A stretch of 51,533 nt of DNA from JALYRV01 sp036675475. Its GTDB lineage: Bacteria; Acidobacteriota; Vicinamibacteria; Vicinamibacterales; SCN-69-37. The translations under genes were made by a program, and so were the position numbers. This document shows, one piece after another, positions 9,623-17,631 of this stretch. Where the stretch lies: positions 1 to 51,533 of the forward strand of contig JAKFEY010000003.1 of NCBI GenBank assembly GCA_036675475.1. Direction: 5' to 3'. Positions within the stretch are counted from its first letter, which is position 1. Each line of letters opens with the position of its first letter. The notes below the pieces were generated by a model. The model saw only the letters and a program-made list of their open reading frames with translations, was not told where the DNA came from and made no database searches.

Positions 9623-9643
9623 GGTAAATGGTAAATGGTAGAT
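9623..9643 (+). repeat. Period-7 array upstream of the RlmI-like gene
   Basis: Two copies of GGTAAAT followed by GGTAGAT, exactly head to tail, in the short divergent gap between rpiB and the methylase gene. The AT-rich tract contrasts with the GC-rich surroundings and could also supply the methylase promoter. ATAGC...GCTAT follows immediately and can form a small hairpin. Confidence 0.6.
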
Positions 9644-9653
9644 AGCATGGGCT

Positions 9654-10820
9654 ATGGCTGTCACTTCACACGCCCACGTCAACCGCCGCGCCGAGGAGCG
9701 CATCCACAACGGCCACCCCTGGATTTACCAGAGCGACGTTGCCTCCGTCCAGGCCTCCGCGGGCGACATCGTGCTCGTCAAGGCGTCGAACGGCCGGCCG
9801 CTCGGACACGCGATGTTCAGCGACCGGTCGCTGATTACGCTGCGGATGATTTCGCGCGGCGAGACGCCGCTCGGGCCGGGATGGCTGCACGCGCGGCTGC
9901 GGTCCGCCATCGCGTACCGCGAGACGCTCGGCATCGACGCCTCGGCCTACCGCCTGGTGCACGGCGAAGGCGATCTCCTCCCCAGCCTCATCGTCGATCG
10001 CTACAACGACGTGCTGGTGATGCAGACGCTGTCGCAGGGGATGGCGAAGCTGCAGGACGAGATCGTGGCGGCGCTGGTGGAGCTGACCGGCGCGACGGGC
10101 GTGCTGGCGCGCAACGATCCGAAGGTGCGCGATCTCGAGGGCCTGCCGCGCACGGTTGACGTACTGCACGGGGACGTGCCGGAGCGTGTGGTGGTGCGGG
10201 AAGGCCGGGTCGAGCTGGAAGTCGACCTGCATCACGGGCAGAAGACGGGCCTCTTTCTCGATCAGACCGAGAATCACGCCGCGGCTGCCGGATACGCGAG
10301 CGGGCGCGTGCTCGACGCGTTCAGCTATCAGGGCGGGTTCGCGCTGGCGGCCGCGTCGCGCGCGACCGAGGTGATCGCCCTCGATATTTCAGAGCCGGCG
10401 ATCGCGCACATCGAGGCGCACGCCGCGCGCAACGCCCTCACCAACGTGCGGGCCGCGGCGGTCAACGTGTTCGACGAGCTCCGCGACATGGAGCGCGCGG
10501 GCGAGAAGTTCGATCTGGTGGTGCTCGATCCGCCGGCGTTCGCGAAGAACCGCGCCTCCGTGCCGAAGGCGCTGTCCGGCTACAAGGAGATCAACCTTCG
10601 CGCGCTCAAGCTGTTGAAGCCCGGCGGATATCTGGTCACCTGCAGCTGCTCGTACAACGTGGACGAGGGCACCTTCGGCTCGGTGATCCTGGACGCCGCC
10701 ATCGACGCGCACGCGGACGTCACCGTGGTGGAGAAGCGGATGCAGAGCCGCGACCACCCCGTGCTGCTCGGCGTGCCCGAAACGTACTATCTGAAGTGTT
10801 TCGTGCTGCGGCGGCTCTAA
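9654..10820 (+). CDS. rlmI: Class I SAM-dependent rRNA methyltransferase (RlmI-like, PUA domain)
   Basis: A 388-residue m5C-type RNA methyltransferase of the RlmI/RlmK group; E. coli RlmI modifies C1962 of 23S rRNA. An N-terminal PUA domain (about 1-75, with HPWIYQSD) is followed by the RlmI-type linker and a Rossmann MTase domain: QKTGLFLDQ, DAFSYQGGFAL (AdoMet site), LDPPAFAKN, and the catalytic-type cysteines in TCSCSYNV. Single gene, convergent with the S10 peptidase gene; its TAA is followed directly by a REP palindrome. Confidence 0.9.
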   Translation: MAVTSHAHVNRRAEERIHNGHPWIYQSDVASVQASAGDIVLVKASNGRPLGHAMFSDRSLITLRMISRGETPLGPGWLHARLRSAIAYRETLGIDASAYRLVHGEGDLLPSLIVDRYNDVLVMQTLSQGMAKLQDEIVAALVELTGATGVLARNDPKVRDLEGLPRTVDVLHGDVPERVVVREGRVELEVDLHHGQKTGLFLDQTENHAAAAGYASGRVLDAFSYQGGFALAAASRATEVIALDISEPAIAHIEAHAARNALTNVRAAAVNVFDELRDMERAGEKFDLVVLDPPAFAKNRASVPKALSGYKEINLRALKLLKPGGYLVTCSCSYNVDEGTFGSVILDAAIDAHADVTVVEKRMQSRDHPVLLGVPETYYLKCFVLRRL

Positions 10821-10845
10821 GCCGGAGCTCAAGCTCCGGCCTACC
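10821..10845 (-). repeat. GTAG-type REP hairpin between convergent genes
   Basis: GCCGGAGC, TCAA loop, GCTCCGGC: a perfect 8-bp stem, followed by CTACC. On the minus strand this reads GTAG followed by a palindrome, the layout of REP elements moved by RAYT-type Y1 transposases. The 20-bp palindrome exactly fills the space between the TAA of the methylase and the TAG of the peptidase; that TAG is part of the GTAG foot. Probably serves as a bidirectional terminator or mRNA 3' stabiliser. Confidence 0.7.
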
Positions 10846-12385
10846 GCTTGCGCAGGCCGTTCTCGATAAACGCGATCAGATTGTTGCGCAGCGCCACGCG
10901 ATCCTCGTCGCGCAGATACATCATGTGGCCCGCCTCGTAGTACTTCAGCGTGATGTTCTTCTGCAGCCGTTCGGACACGCCGAGGTGCGACATCGTGAAC
11001 TCGGCCGGGAAGAACGGCGTGGCCATGTCGTAGTAGCCGTTCTCGACCTGCACCACCATGTGCGGGTTGGCGATCATCGCCTGCACGAGGTCGCCCTGCA
11101 CGTTTGGCGCGCCCGGAAAGAATGACCCGCCCGCGCGCCGCGTCCAGTTCCACCGCCCGCCCGCGCCGTTGGTATTGCGATACGGCCGGTCGCCGCCAAA
11201 CTTCAGCACCTCGCGCGTGTAGTGGTTGACCGCGGCCGTGTAGGCGCTGCCCACGGCGTCGTTGAACGGATCGCTTTCGGCATTCTCGGTCAGCTGGTTG
11301 AAGGTGTCGCCCGCGAAGCGCGCATCGATGCGCCCGGCCGTCATGCGGCGCGATCGCATCAGCTCCGCGTTGAATTGCCCCAGCGTCGGCCGCAGGTTCG
11401 CGCGAACCAGATAGTCCTCGGACAGACCCGTCAGCGCCGAGAGGCGCTTCGCGACCGCGCGCATTTCCGCATCCGTCAACGCCGAGCCCTTCATGAGCGC
11501 CGACGCATAATCGGTGACGGCATAGTGGCGCGCATCCGCGACGAGCTGCTCGAGCGACGCAGGACGCGCGGCCAGCGCTTCGTGATACCACGCGACCGCG
11601 GCGTAGCTCGGAAGATAGAAGATGTACGGCCGGTCGTCGCCGGCCGCGAACGTGATGCTCGACAGGTCGAGCACCATCGACAGCAGGTCCACGCCGTTCA
11701 GGTGCACGCCGCGCTGCTGCAGCATGTTGGCCACCACCGCCGCGCGGAAGGTGCCGTAGCTCTCGCCGATGATGAACTTCGGCGAGTTCCATCGGCCGTT
11801 TCGGCTGAGCCACGTGGTGATGAACTGCGCGAAGCTGGCGCCGTCGGCATCGACGCCGTAGAAATCCGATTCCTTGCCCTTGCCGGCGATTCTGCTGAAG
11901 CCCGTACCCATCGCGTCGATGAAGACGAGATCGGTGCGATGCAGCAGCGTCTCGGCGTTGTCGACAATCGCGTACGGCGCCGGCGGCGTGTACTGGCCGT
12001 TGGTGGTGACGACGCGCTTGGGGCCGACTGATCCCATGTGCAGCCACATCGACGCCGATCCGGGGCCGCCGTTGAAGAGAAACGTGACCGGCCGCGTGCC
12101 GGCGTCAGGGGCGTCGCTGCGCGTGTACGACACCGAGTACATCAACCCAATCGTGTCGCCGTCATCATTCTTGAGGGCTGTCGTTCCCGCCTTGGCCGTG
12201 TAGGGGATGGTCTGACTTCCCAGCTTCAGCGTGTGCTCGGTGGCCGACCATTCCTCGGCCGTCGGCTGCGCGGGCGTGCCGGCGGACTGCGCCGCGGGCG
12301 CGGTTTGAGCGGGCACCTGCGCGCGAACCGGCTCTGCGGCAACGGCGGACAAGACAATGACGGCAAGCGTGACGAACTGGCGCAT
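10841..12385 (-). CDS. Exported S10 family serine carboxypeptidase-like protein
   Basis: A 514-residue secreted alpha/beta hydrolase of peptidase family S10. The signal peptide (MRQFVTLAVIVLSAVAAEPVRA) starts at ATG 12385, which has GAGGTG upstream; a longer frame exists but reads through that site. Family motifs: FLFNGGPGSASMW (oxyanion hole), the nucleophile in IIGESYGTFRA, and the catalytic histidine in YYEAGHMMYL near the C-terminus. Likely removes C-terminal residues from peptides in the periplasm. A TATAAT box lies 29-34 bp upstream of the start. Confidence 0.9.
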   Translation of the reverse strand: MRQFVTLAVIVLSAVAAEPVRAQVPAQTAPAAQSAGTPAQPTAEEWSATEHTLKLGSQTIPYTAKAGTTALKNDDGDTIGLMYSVSYTRSDAPDAGTRPVTFLFNGGPGSASMWLHMGSVGPKRVVTTNGQYTPPAPYAIVDNAETLLHRTDLVFIDAMGTGFSRIAGKGKESDFYGVDADGASFAQFITTWLSRNGRWNSPKFIIGESYGTFRAAVVANMLQQRGVHLNGVDLLSMVLDLSSITFAAGDDRPYIFYLPSYAAVAWYHEALAARPASLEQLVADARHYAVTDYASALMKGSALTDAEMRAVAKRLSALTGLSEDYLVRANLRPTLGQFNAELMRSRRMTAGRIDARFAGDTFNQLTENAESDPFNDAVGSAYTAAVNHYTREVLKFGGDRPYRNTNGAGGRWNWTRRAGGSFFPGAPNVQGDLVQAMIANPHMVVQVENGYYDMATPFFPAEFTMSHLGVSERLQKNITLKYYEAGHMMYLRDEDRVALRNNLIAFIENGLRKR

Positions 12386-12413
12386 GGACACCTCGAGTGT
12401 GAAGGAAGGCGCG

Positions 12414-12419
12414 ATTATA
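12414..12419 (-). promoter_or_regulatory. -10 box of the S10 peptidase gene
   Basis: A perfect TATAAT on the minus strand within the 82-bp divergent gap; transcription would begin about 20 nt before the ATG at 12385. No clear -35 hexamer at 16-18 bp; a TTGCAG lies 20 bp upstream. Confidence 0.5.
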
Positions 12420-12467
12420 CCGGCCACCCGGCATCGAAGCTGCAATCGCGGCGCATGGAGGAGCTTC

Positions 12468-12983
12468 ATGCGCCGTGCGGGTTTCAGCCTTCTTCTATTA
12501 ATGGTGCTCGTCGCCAGTCAAAGCGGCTGCGCGGCGCTCGAGGGGCTGCGCGCGCTGGTGCAGCCGCCGCAGTTTTCGGAAGCGGAAGGCCGCCAGGCCG
12601 AGCTTCGGCTGCTGCCGCCCGGTCAGGGCGGGCCGCTCGGCGGCGCCGCGATCCGCCTCTGGACGCGCGTGCGCAACCCGAATCCCTTCGGCTTCACGCT
12701 CAGCACACTGAACGGCACGCTGTTTCTGGAAGGCAGCCGCGCCGCGGATGCCGGCTTTCCGCTCGGCCTGCCGCTGACCGCCCGCGGTGACGCGGAGATT
12801 CCACTCGATCTGCAGGTCAGCTTCGCCGACATCCCCGGCCTCGCCAACGCGATTCGCCGCGCCGTCACCGGCGAGCCGCTCGCGTATCGCCTGAATGGCA
12901 CGGTCGGCGTCGACGCGGGCCAGTTCGGCACGCCGACGTTCGGCCCGATGAATCTGCTTACCGGCGAGATTCGAACGCGATAA
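12468..12983 (+). CDS. LEA14-like (WHy domain) putative lipoprotein
   Basis: 171 residues. A short hydrophobic leader ends at C21 (SQSGC), a plausible though not ideal lipobox. The rest is a LEA14/Water-stress-and-Hypersensitive-response-type beta-sandwich: the hallmark VRNPNPFGFTLSTLNGTLFL is clear, and the C-terminus repeats a similar strand (YRLNGTVGVDAGQFGTP). Such domains are stress- and desiccation-associated with no known catalytic role. ATG 12468 was chosen for its GGAGGAG. Its 3' end overlaps the convergent exported protein gene by 26 bp. Confidence 0.8.
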   Translation: MRRAGFSLLLLMVLVASQSGCAALEGLRALVQPPQFSEAEGRQAELRLLPPGQGGPLGGAAIRLWTRVRNPNPFGFTLSTLNGTLFLEGSRAADAGFPLGLPLTARGDAEIPLDLQVSFADIPGLANAIRRAVTGEPLAYRLNGTVGVDAGQFGTPTFGPMNLLTGEIRTR

Positions 12984-13821
12984 GCAGCCCGATGGCGGCG
13001 GCCGTGCGATCGAACTCGGCCGTCTTGCGGTACGACCCTGCCTGCTCGATGCTGATCCACGCGCCCACGTCCATCTGACCAGCGGCGCGCATCACATCGA
13101 TGCGGCCGCTCCCGCTCCAACCCGCGGCCGAAAACACGATGTCCCGGCCGGGATACTTGTCCGGCAGCTGCGTGAGCAGCCTCGCGCGCAGCGCCGGCAC
13201 CAGCCGCGCGCTCGCCTCGACCTTCCAGCCGCCGCCGATCGGCGCCCCGACGACGCCTTCGACCCCGACCTCGAACGTCTGCGATACCGTGCGCTCACGA
13301 TCCGTGGTGAATTCACGCGTCTCCGACGGCGGCTGCGTGTGCGTGACGATGCGATCGGCGGGATGGAAGTCGGCGCGATCGCGGCGCCACCCGAAGACCA
13401 TGGCCGCGCGAAACGCCTCGCGCCGGATCAGGCCCACGGTGTGCTCGATGCGGAACGACCCCAGGCTGACTCCTCCGGCGGTGCCGCTCACGACGCGGTC
13501 GCCGTCAGGCTGCAGGAACGTGTCGAAGTCGGAGCCGAAGCCCTCACGCTCCGCCGAAACCGTCACCGCCGTCGTCATCGCCCGAGAGAGGAACGTGTAG
13601 AGGCCTCTGGCCCCGAACAGCGGGCCGGTGCGCTCGTAGCGCTGCTCGAAGAAGTGCGGCACCAGACCGGCGGTGTCGAAGCGCGAGTCGTTATGAAACC
13701 GGTAGCGGTAATCGACCCGCTCAACGCCCGCAACAGCCTCGATCCGGAGCGGCGTCTGCGCATGGGCTGTGTGGGAAAAGCCCATCAGCCCCGCCGTCGC
13801 GAGTGTTACGATCACTTTCAT
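12958..13821 (-). CDS. Exported protein of unknown function (possible outer-membrane beta-barrel)
   Basis: A 287-residue protein with a clear signal peptide (MKVIVTLATAGLMGFSHTAHA). The mature part is rich in alternating polar/hydrophobic strands and ends in a strand-like IGLLIAFESRR, suggesting a small beta-barrel or beta-rich periplasmic protein; I do not recognise the family. The ATG at 13821 starts the signal peptide and has GGAG upstream; its first base pair is shared with the thiC ATG on the other strand (CATG). The 3' end overlaps the LEA14-like gene. Confidence 0.65.
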   Translation of the reverse strand: MKVIVTLATAGLMGFSHTAHAQTPLRIEAVAGVERVDYRYRFHNDSRFDTAGLVPHFFEQRYERTGPLFGARGLYTFLSRAMTTAVTVSAEREGFGSDFDTFLQPDGDRVVSGTAGGVSLGSFRIEHTVGLIRREAFRAAMVFGWRRDRADFHPADRIVTHTQPPSETREFTTDRERTVSQTFEVGVEGVVGAPIGGGWKVEASARLVPALRARLLTQLPDKYPGRDIVFSAAGWSGSGRIDVMRAAGQMDVGAWISIEQAGSYRKTAEFDRTAAAIGLLIAFESRR

Positions 13822-15412
13822 GGCTGCAGCTCCATACGTCCCGCTCACGACGGCCGATTTCGACTCCGCCTTCCCAAATTCCACCAAAGTCCATGTGGAG
13901 CAGGACGGCGTGCGCGTGCCGATGCGCGAGATCACCGTTGGCGGCGGCGAGCCGCCGCTGCGAGTGTACGACGCGAGCGGGCCGCGCGGATACGACGTCC
14001 GGCAGGGCCTGCCGAAGCTGCGCGCCGAGTGGATTGCGGCCCGCCGCGGCGCTGCCGCGCCCACGCAGCTCCATTACGCGCGCAAGGGCGAGATCACGCC
14101 CGAGATGCGCTTCATCGCGATTCGCGAGGGCCTGCAGGCGGAGTTCGTGCGCGACGAGGTGGCGCGCGGCCGCGCCATCATTCCGGCCAACATCAACCAT
14201 CCCGAGCTCGAGCCGATGATCATCGGCCGCAACTTCCACGTGAAGATCAACGCGAACATCGGCAACTCCGCGGTGTCCTCGTCGATCGAAGAGGAAGTCG
14301 ACAAGCTGCGCTGGGCGACGCTGTGGGGCGCCGACACGGTGATGGACCTGTCGACGGGCAAGGACATCCACGAGACGCGCGAGTGGATCGTGCGCAACAG
14401 CCCGGTGCCCATCGGCACGGTGCCGATCTACCAGGCGCTCGAGAAGGTCGGCGGCCGGCCCGAGGCGCTCACCTGGGAGGTCTATCGCGACACGCTCATC
14501 GAGCAGGCCGAGCAGGGCGTCGACTATTTCACGGTGCACGCCGGCGTGCTGCTGCGCTACATCCCGATGACCGCGAAGCGCGTCACCGGCATCGTGTCGC
14601 GGGGCGGCTCGATCATGGCGAAGTGGTGCCTCGCGCACCACAAAGAGAGCTTCCTCTACACGCACTTCCGCGAGATCTGCGAAATCATGCGCGCGTATGA
14701 CGTGTCGTTCTCGCTCGGCGACGGCCTGCGTCCCGGCTCGATTGCCGACGCGAACGACGAGGCGCAGTTTGCCGAGCTGAAAACGCAGGGCGAGCTCACG
14801 CGCATCGCGTGGGAGTACGACGTGCAGGTGATGAACGAAGGCCCCGGCCACGTGCCCATGCACCTGATTCGCGAAAACATGGAAAAGCAGCTCGAATGGT
14901 GCGACGAGGCGCCGTTCTATACGCTCGGGCCGCTCACCACGGACATCGCGCCCGGCTACGACCACATCACGTCGGCCATCGGCGCCGCGATGATCGGCTG
15001 GTACGGCACCGCGATGCTCTGCTACGTCACGCCCAAGGAACATCTCGGCCTGCCGAACCGCGACGATGTGAAGGCGGGCGTGATCGCGTACAAGATCGCC
15101 GCGCATGCCGCCGACCTCGCGAAGGGCCACCCCCGCGCGCAGTCGCGCGACGATGCGCTGTCGCGCGCGCGGTTCGAATTCCGGTGGCGCGATCAGTTCA
15201 ACCTGTCGCTCGACCCGGTTACCGCGCTGTCGTACCACGATCAGACGCTGCCGGCCGAAGGCGCCAAGGCCGCGCACTTCTGCTCGATGTGCGGGCCGAA
15301 GTTCTGCTCGATGGAGCTCACGCAGCAGCTGCGCGACATGGCGGCTGCCGGGATGGACGAGAAGTCGAAAGAGTTCCGCGCGAAGGGCGGCGAAGTTTAC
15401 GTCAAGGAGTAG
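13820..15412 (+). CDS. thiC: Phosphomethylpyrimidine synthase
   Basis: Radical SAM enzyme converting 5-aminoimidazole ribotide to the thiamine pyrimidine HMP-P. 530 residues. The cluster-binding C-terminal motif is intact: C488-x2-C491-x4-C496 (CSMCGPKFC). Other signatures: MREITV, IPANINHPELEPMIIGRNF, GNSAVSSSIEEEVDKL, EGPGHVPMHLI. The ATG 13820 has no Shine-Dalgarno; a GTG at 13769 in the same frame is an alternative. The upstream DNA is the coding sequence of the divergent exported protein, and no TPP riboswitch is recognisable there. Confidence 0.95.
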   Translation: MAAAPYVPLTTADFDSAFPNSTKVHVEQDGVRVPMREITVGGGEPPLRVYDASGPRGYDVRQGLPKLRAEWIAARRGAAAPTQLHYARKGEITPEMRFIAIREGLQAEFVRDEVARGRAIIPANINHPELEPMIIGRNFHVKINANIGNSAVSSSIEEEVDKLRWATLWGADTVMDLSTGKDIHETREWIVRNSPVPIGTVPIYQALEKVGGRPEALTWEVYRDTLIEQAEQGVDYFTVHAGVLLRYIPMTAKRVTGIVSRGGSIMAKWCLAHHKESFLYTHFREICEIMRAYDVSFSLGDGLRPGSIADANDEAQFAELKTQGELTRIAWEYDVQVMNEGPGHVPMHLIRENMEKQLEWCDEAPFYTLGPLTTDIAPGYDHITSAIGAAMIGWYGTAMLCYVTPKEHLGLPNRDDVKAGVIAYKIAAHAADLAKGHPRAQSRDDALSRARFEFRWRDQFNLSLDPVTALSYHDQTLPAEGAKAAHFCSMCGPKFCSMELTQQLRDMAAAGMDEKSKEFRAKGGEVYVKE

Positions 15413-15862
15413 GCTTCGGCGCAGCGCGCGGTATTGCTCAGCGCCGCCGAGGCGAGTCGAACCCGGCGCCTGATGCTCCGCCGGTTTCTCCGAAGTCTTT
15501 TTAACGGCGTCGCTGACCAACACCGCGCGCCGCGCCTCCGCAACTTCGCGCCTCCGCGACGCGCGCTGGCGATGTCGAGCGTTCCGGCGTGACGGCGTTA
15601 AAAGGACGTCGGAGCGACCGCTCTTTGGCGCGACTCGCCTCGCCGGCACGACGGAATGCTCGACATCGCTTCGGCGCAGCGCGCGGTATTGCTCAGCGCC
15701 GCCGAGGTGAGTCGAACCCGGCGCCTGACGTCGCCGCCGGTTTCTCCGATGTCTTTTTAACGGCGTCGCTGACCAACACCGCGCGCCGCGCCTCCCCGCT
15801 GGCAATGTCGAGCGTTCCGGCGTGACTCGCCTCGCCGGCACGACGGAATGCTCGACATCGCT
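15413..15862. repeat. Two-copy tandem intergenic element after thiC
   Basis: A gene-free stretch made of two direct copies: 15413-15667 (255 bp) and 15668-15862 (195 bp). Both start GCTTCGGCGCAGCGCGCGG, continue through GAGTCGAACCCGG and CTTTTTAACGGCGTCGCTGA, and end with an imperfect inverted repeat (ATGTCGAGCGTTCCGGCGTG against CACGACGGAATGCTCGACAT). Copy 1 has two extra segments, 15540-15560 and about 15591-15631; the second is an inverted, diverged copy of the TTTTTAACGGC part. The ORFs that cross it are low-quality shadow frames. No transposase is present. The remaining bases to 15898 show nothing further. Confidence 0.75.
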
Positions 15863-15898
15863 CAGAGCGCTCGGGGCGCCAGGAGGGTGGCCGGTGCG

Positions 15899-16423
15899 TC
15901 AGCCGCCAGGCGCGGCCGGGACGATCTGAATAATCGTCGGATACTTCACGATCTGGCGGCCGCTCACGTGCACGTAGCCGTCGCGGCCGTTCCACGTGTA
16001 GTCCTTCACGGTCAGCGCCGGCTGCAGCATCATCGTTTCGCGCCGGTAGCGGCCGAGATCGAACTGGTGCATCGGCCCGTCGAACAGCTGCCGCCCGCGA
16101 TCCTTCAGCGTCGTCTTGAAGAACTCCACGACGTTGGCGTAGGTGGACGCGCTGCCGTAGATGTACATCTTCTGATTGGGGCCGGCCTCGTAGGTCGCGA
16201 GCAGCTCGGCGCCCGGATAGAGTTGCATCCCCAGTGCGGGATCGACCTGGCCCTGCGGCGTCTGCGCCTGCGCGGCCTCGGCGGCCGGCGGCTGCGCGCC
16301 GGGAAACGGCCGCGGGCGCGGCGGGTTCTGCCTGCCCTCCGAAGCCAAGGCGAAGGAGGGGGCGTGCACGGCCGTTACGGCGGCAACAATCCCGGCAAGC
16401 GCGGCCATCTTCATCACCCTCAT
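15899..16423 (-). CDS. Exported protein of unknown function
   Basis: 174 residues or slightly fewer. A signal peptide (hydrophobic MAALAGIVAAVTAV, then ALA) is followed by a Pro/Ala/Gln-rich linker (RPRPFPGAQPPAAEAAQAQ) and a compact C-terminal domain containing GMQLYPGAELLATYE and YANVVEFFKTTLKDRGRQLF. I do not recognise the domain. Start uncertain: ATG 16423 touches a perfect TATAAT box (16424-16429), so an mRNA starting about 6 bp downstream would begin at the in-frame GTG 16417 or reach ATG 16414. Confidence 0.65.
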   Translation of the reverse strand: MRVMKMAALAGIVAAVTAVHAPSFALASEGRQNPPRPRPFPGAQPPAAEAAQAQTPQGQVDPALGMQLYPGAELLATYEAGPNQKMYIYGSASTYANVVEFFKTTLKDRGRQLFDGPMHQFDLGRYRRETMMLQPALTVKDYTWNGRDGYVHVSGRQIVKYPTIIQIVPAAPGG

Positions 16424-16429
16424 ATTATA
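16423..16429. promoter_or_regulatory. Overlapping divergent -10 boxes (TATAAT on minus, TATTAT on plus)
   Basis: The 14-bp gap between the exported-protein gene and the M20 peptidase gene holds TATAAT on the minus strand (16424-16429) and TATTAT on the plus strand (16423-16428). With normal -10 to start-site distances both transcripts would begin at or within a few bases of their start codons, implying leaderless mRNAs. Confidence 0.45.
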
Positions 16430-16437
16430 GAGACCCA

Positions 16438-17631
16438 GTGAGAGAGCTTCTAACCTTCTGTGACGCCGAGCAGCCGTGGCTGAGGGCGGCCATCGAGTCG
16501 CTCGTCCGTATCGAGTCGCCCACGACGGACAAGGCCGCGGTGGACGCGTGCGGCGCGCGCGTGGCCCAGCTGATGCGCGACATCGGCGGAAGGGTCGACG
16601 TGATCCCGCAAGCGACGGCGGGAAATCACCTCCGCGCCGTATTCACCGAACCCGAACCAGTCGAACCCGTCGAACCGAGAACCCAGGAACCCCAACGCCT
16701 TCTGGTGCTCGGCCACTTCGATACCGTGTGGGATATCGGCACGCTCGAGCGCATGCCGCTGGTCGAGCGCGACGGGCGGCTGTTCGGGCCTGGCGTGTTC
16801 GACATGAAGGCCGGGCTGTCGATCGCGCTGCAGGCGATTCGCGCGCTGCAGCACGCCGGATGGCCGGAGGGGCTCGAGGTCGTGTGTCTCTGGACGAGCG
16901 ATGAGGAAACGGGCAGCGAGACGTCGCGCGCCATCATCGAGCAGGAAGCGCGCGCGGCCGATGCCGTGCTCGTGTTCGAGCCCGCGCTCACCAACGGCGA
17001 GGTGAAGACGGCGCGGAAAGGCGTCGGCCATTTCGATCTCGCGGTTACGGGCGTCTCCGCGCATTCAGGCATCGATCCCGGCGCGGGCGCGAGCGCCATC
17101 CACGCGCTGGCGGAAATCACCACCACGCTCGCGAAATTGAACGATGTCGATCGCGGCATCTCGGTGAACGTCGGCGTCGTCAGCGGCGGCACGCGCTCGA
17201 ATGTAGTCGCCGAGCGGGCCGAGGCGCAGGTCGACGTCCGTGTGGTGCGTGCCGAAGACGCGCCGCGCATGGATCAGGCGGTGCGCGCGGTGACCTCGAA
17301 CGACCCGCGCATCCGCGTGGAAGTGACCGGGAGTATCGACCGGCCGCCGTTCGAGCGCACGCCGGCGGTGGCGGCCCTCTACGAGGCTGCGCGCGGCGTG
17401 GCAGAGCAGCTCGGGTTCGATTTGGGCGAGGGTGCCACCGGCGGCGCCTCTGACGGGAACTTCACAGGCGCGCTCGGCGTCCCAACACTGGACGGGCTTG
17501 GCGCGGTCGGCGGCGGCGCACACGCGATCGACGAGCACGTGCACCTCGCGTGGCTGCCGCGGCGCGCGGCGCTTGCGGCCGGACTCATCCGGACACTCGC
17601 GAGTACAATTGCAGACAGAGGAACTCGATAG
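16438..17631 (+). CDS. M20 family metallopeptidase (glutamate carboxypeptidase-like)
   Basis: 397 residues starting at GTG 16438. M20 zinc-peptidase layout: H93/D95 in LGHFDTVWD, bridging D122 in FDMKAG, catalytic glutamate pair in TSDEETGS (156-157), a dimerisation/lid domain (about 190-305, with GVSAHSGIDPGAGASAI), and the last ligand histidine in GAHAIDEHVH. Resembles the carboxypeptidase G2/ArgE-like branch; the substrate cannot be named. A Pro-Glu segment (EPEPVEPVEP) comes from a GAACC micro-repeat. No signal peptide. htpX begins directly after the stop codon. Confidence 0.9.
   Translation: MRELLTFCDAEQPWLRAAIESLVRIESPTTDKAAVDACGARVAQLMRDIGGRVDVIPQATAGNHLRAVFTEPEPVEPVEPRTQEPQRLLVLGHFDTVWDIGTLERMPLVERDGRLFGPGVFDMKAGLSIALQAIRALQHAGWPEGLEVVCLWTSDEETGSETSRAIIEQEARAADAVLVFEPALTNGEVKTARKGVGHFDLAVTGVSAHSGIDPGAGASAIHALAEITTTLAKLNDVDRGISVNVGVVSGGTRSNVVAERAEAQVDVRVVRAEDAPRMDQAVRAVTSNDPRIRVEVTGSIDRPPFERTPAVAALYEAARGVAEQLGFDLGEGATGGASDGNFTGALGVPTLDGLGAVGGGAHAIDEHVHLAWLPRRAALAAGLIRTLASTIADRGTR

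Noticed and set aside
9623..9643. A CRISPR-like repeat array
   Set aside because: Seven-base units without spacers; no cas genes in the window.
13700..13820. A TPP riboswitch upstream of thiC
   Set aside because: None of the conserved CTGAGA or ACCTGAT blocks is found, and the region is coding for the divergent exported protein.
15540..15667. An insertion sequence at the thiC repeat
   Set aside because: No transposase ORF, target duplication or long terminal repeats; only short imperfect inverted repeats inside each copy.
13721..15841. A 706-codon minus-strand frame across thiC and the tandem repeat
   Set aside because: It runs antisense to thiC and through both repeat copies, producing duplicated nonsense peptides; no domain is visible.
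15413..15862. A tRNA or tRNA fragment in the tandem repeat (GGTTCGACTC on the minus strand)
   Set aside because: Only a T-loop-like string is present; there is no acceptor stem, anticodon arm or matching T-stem.
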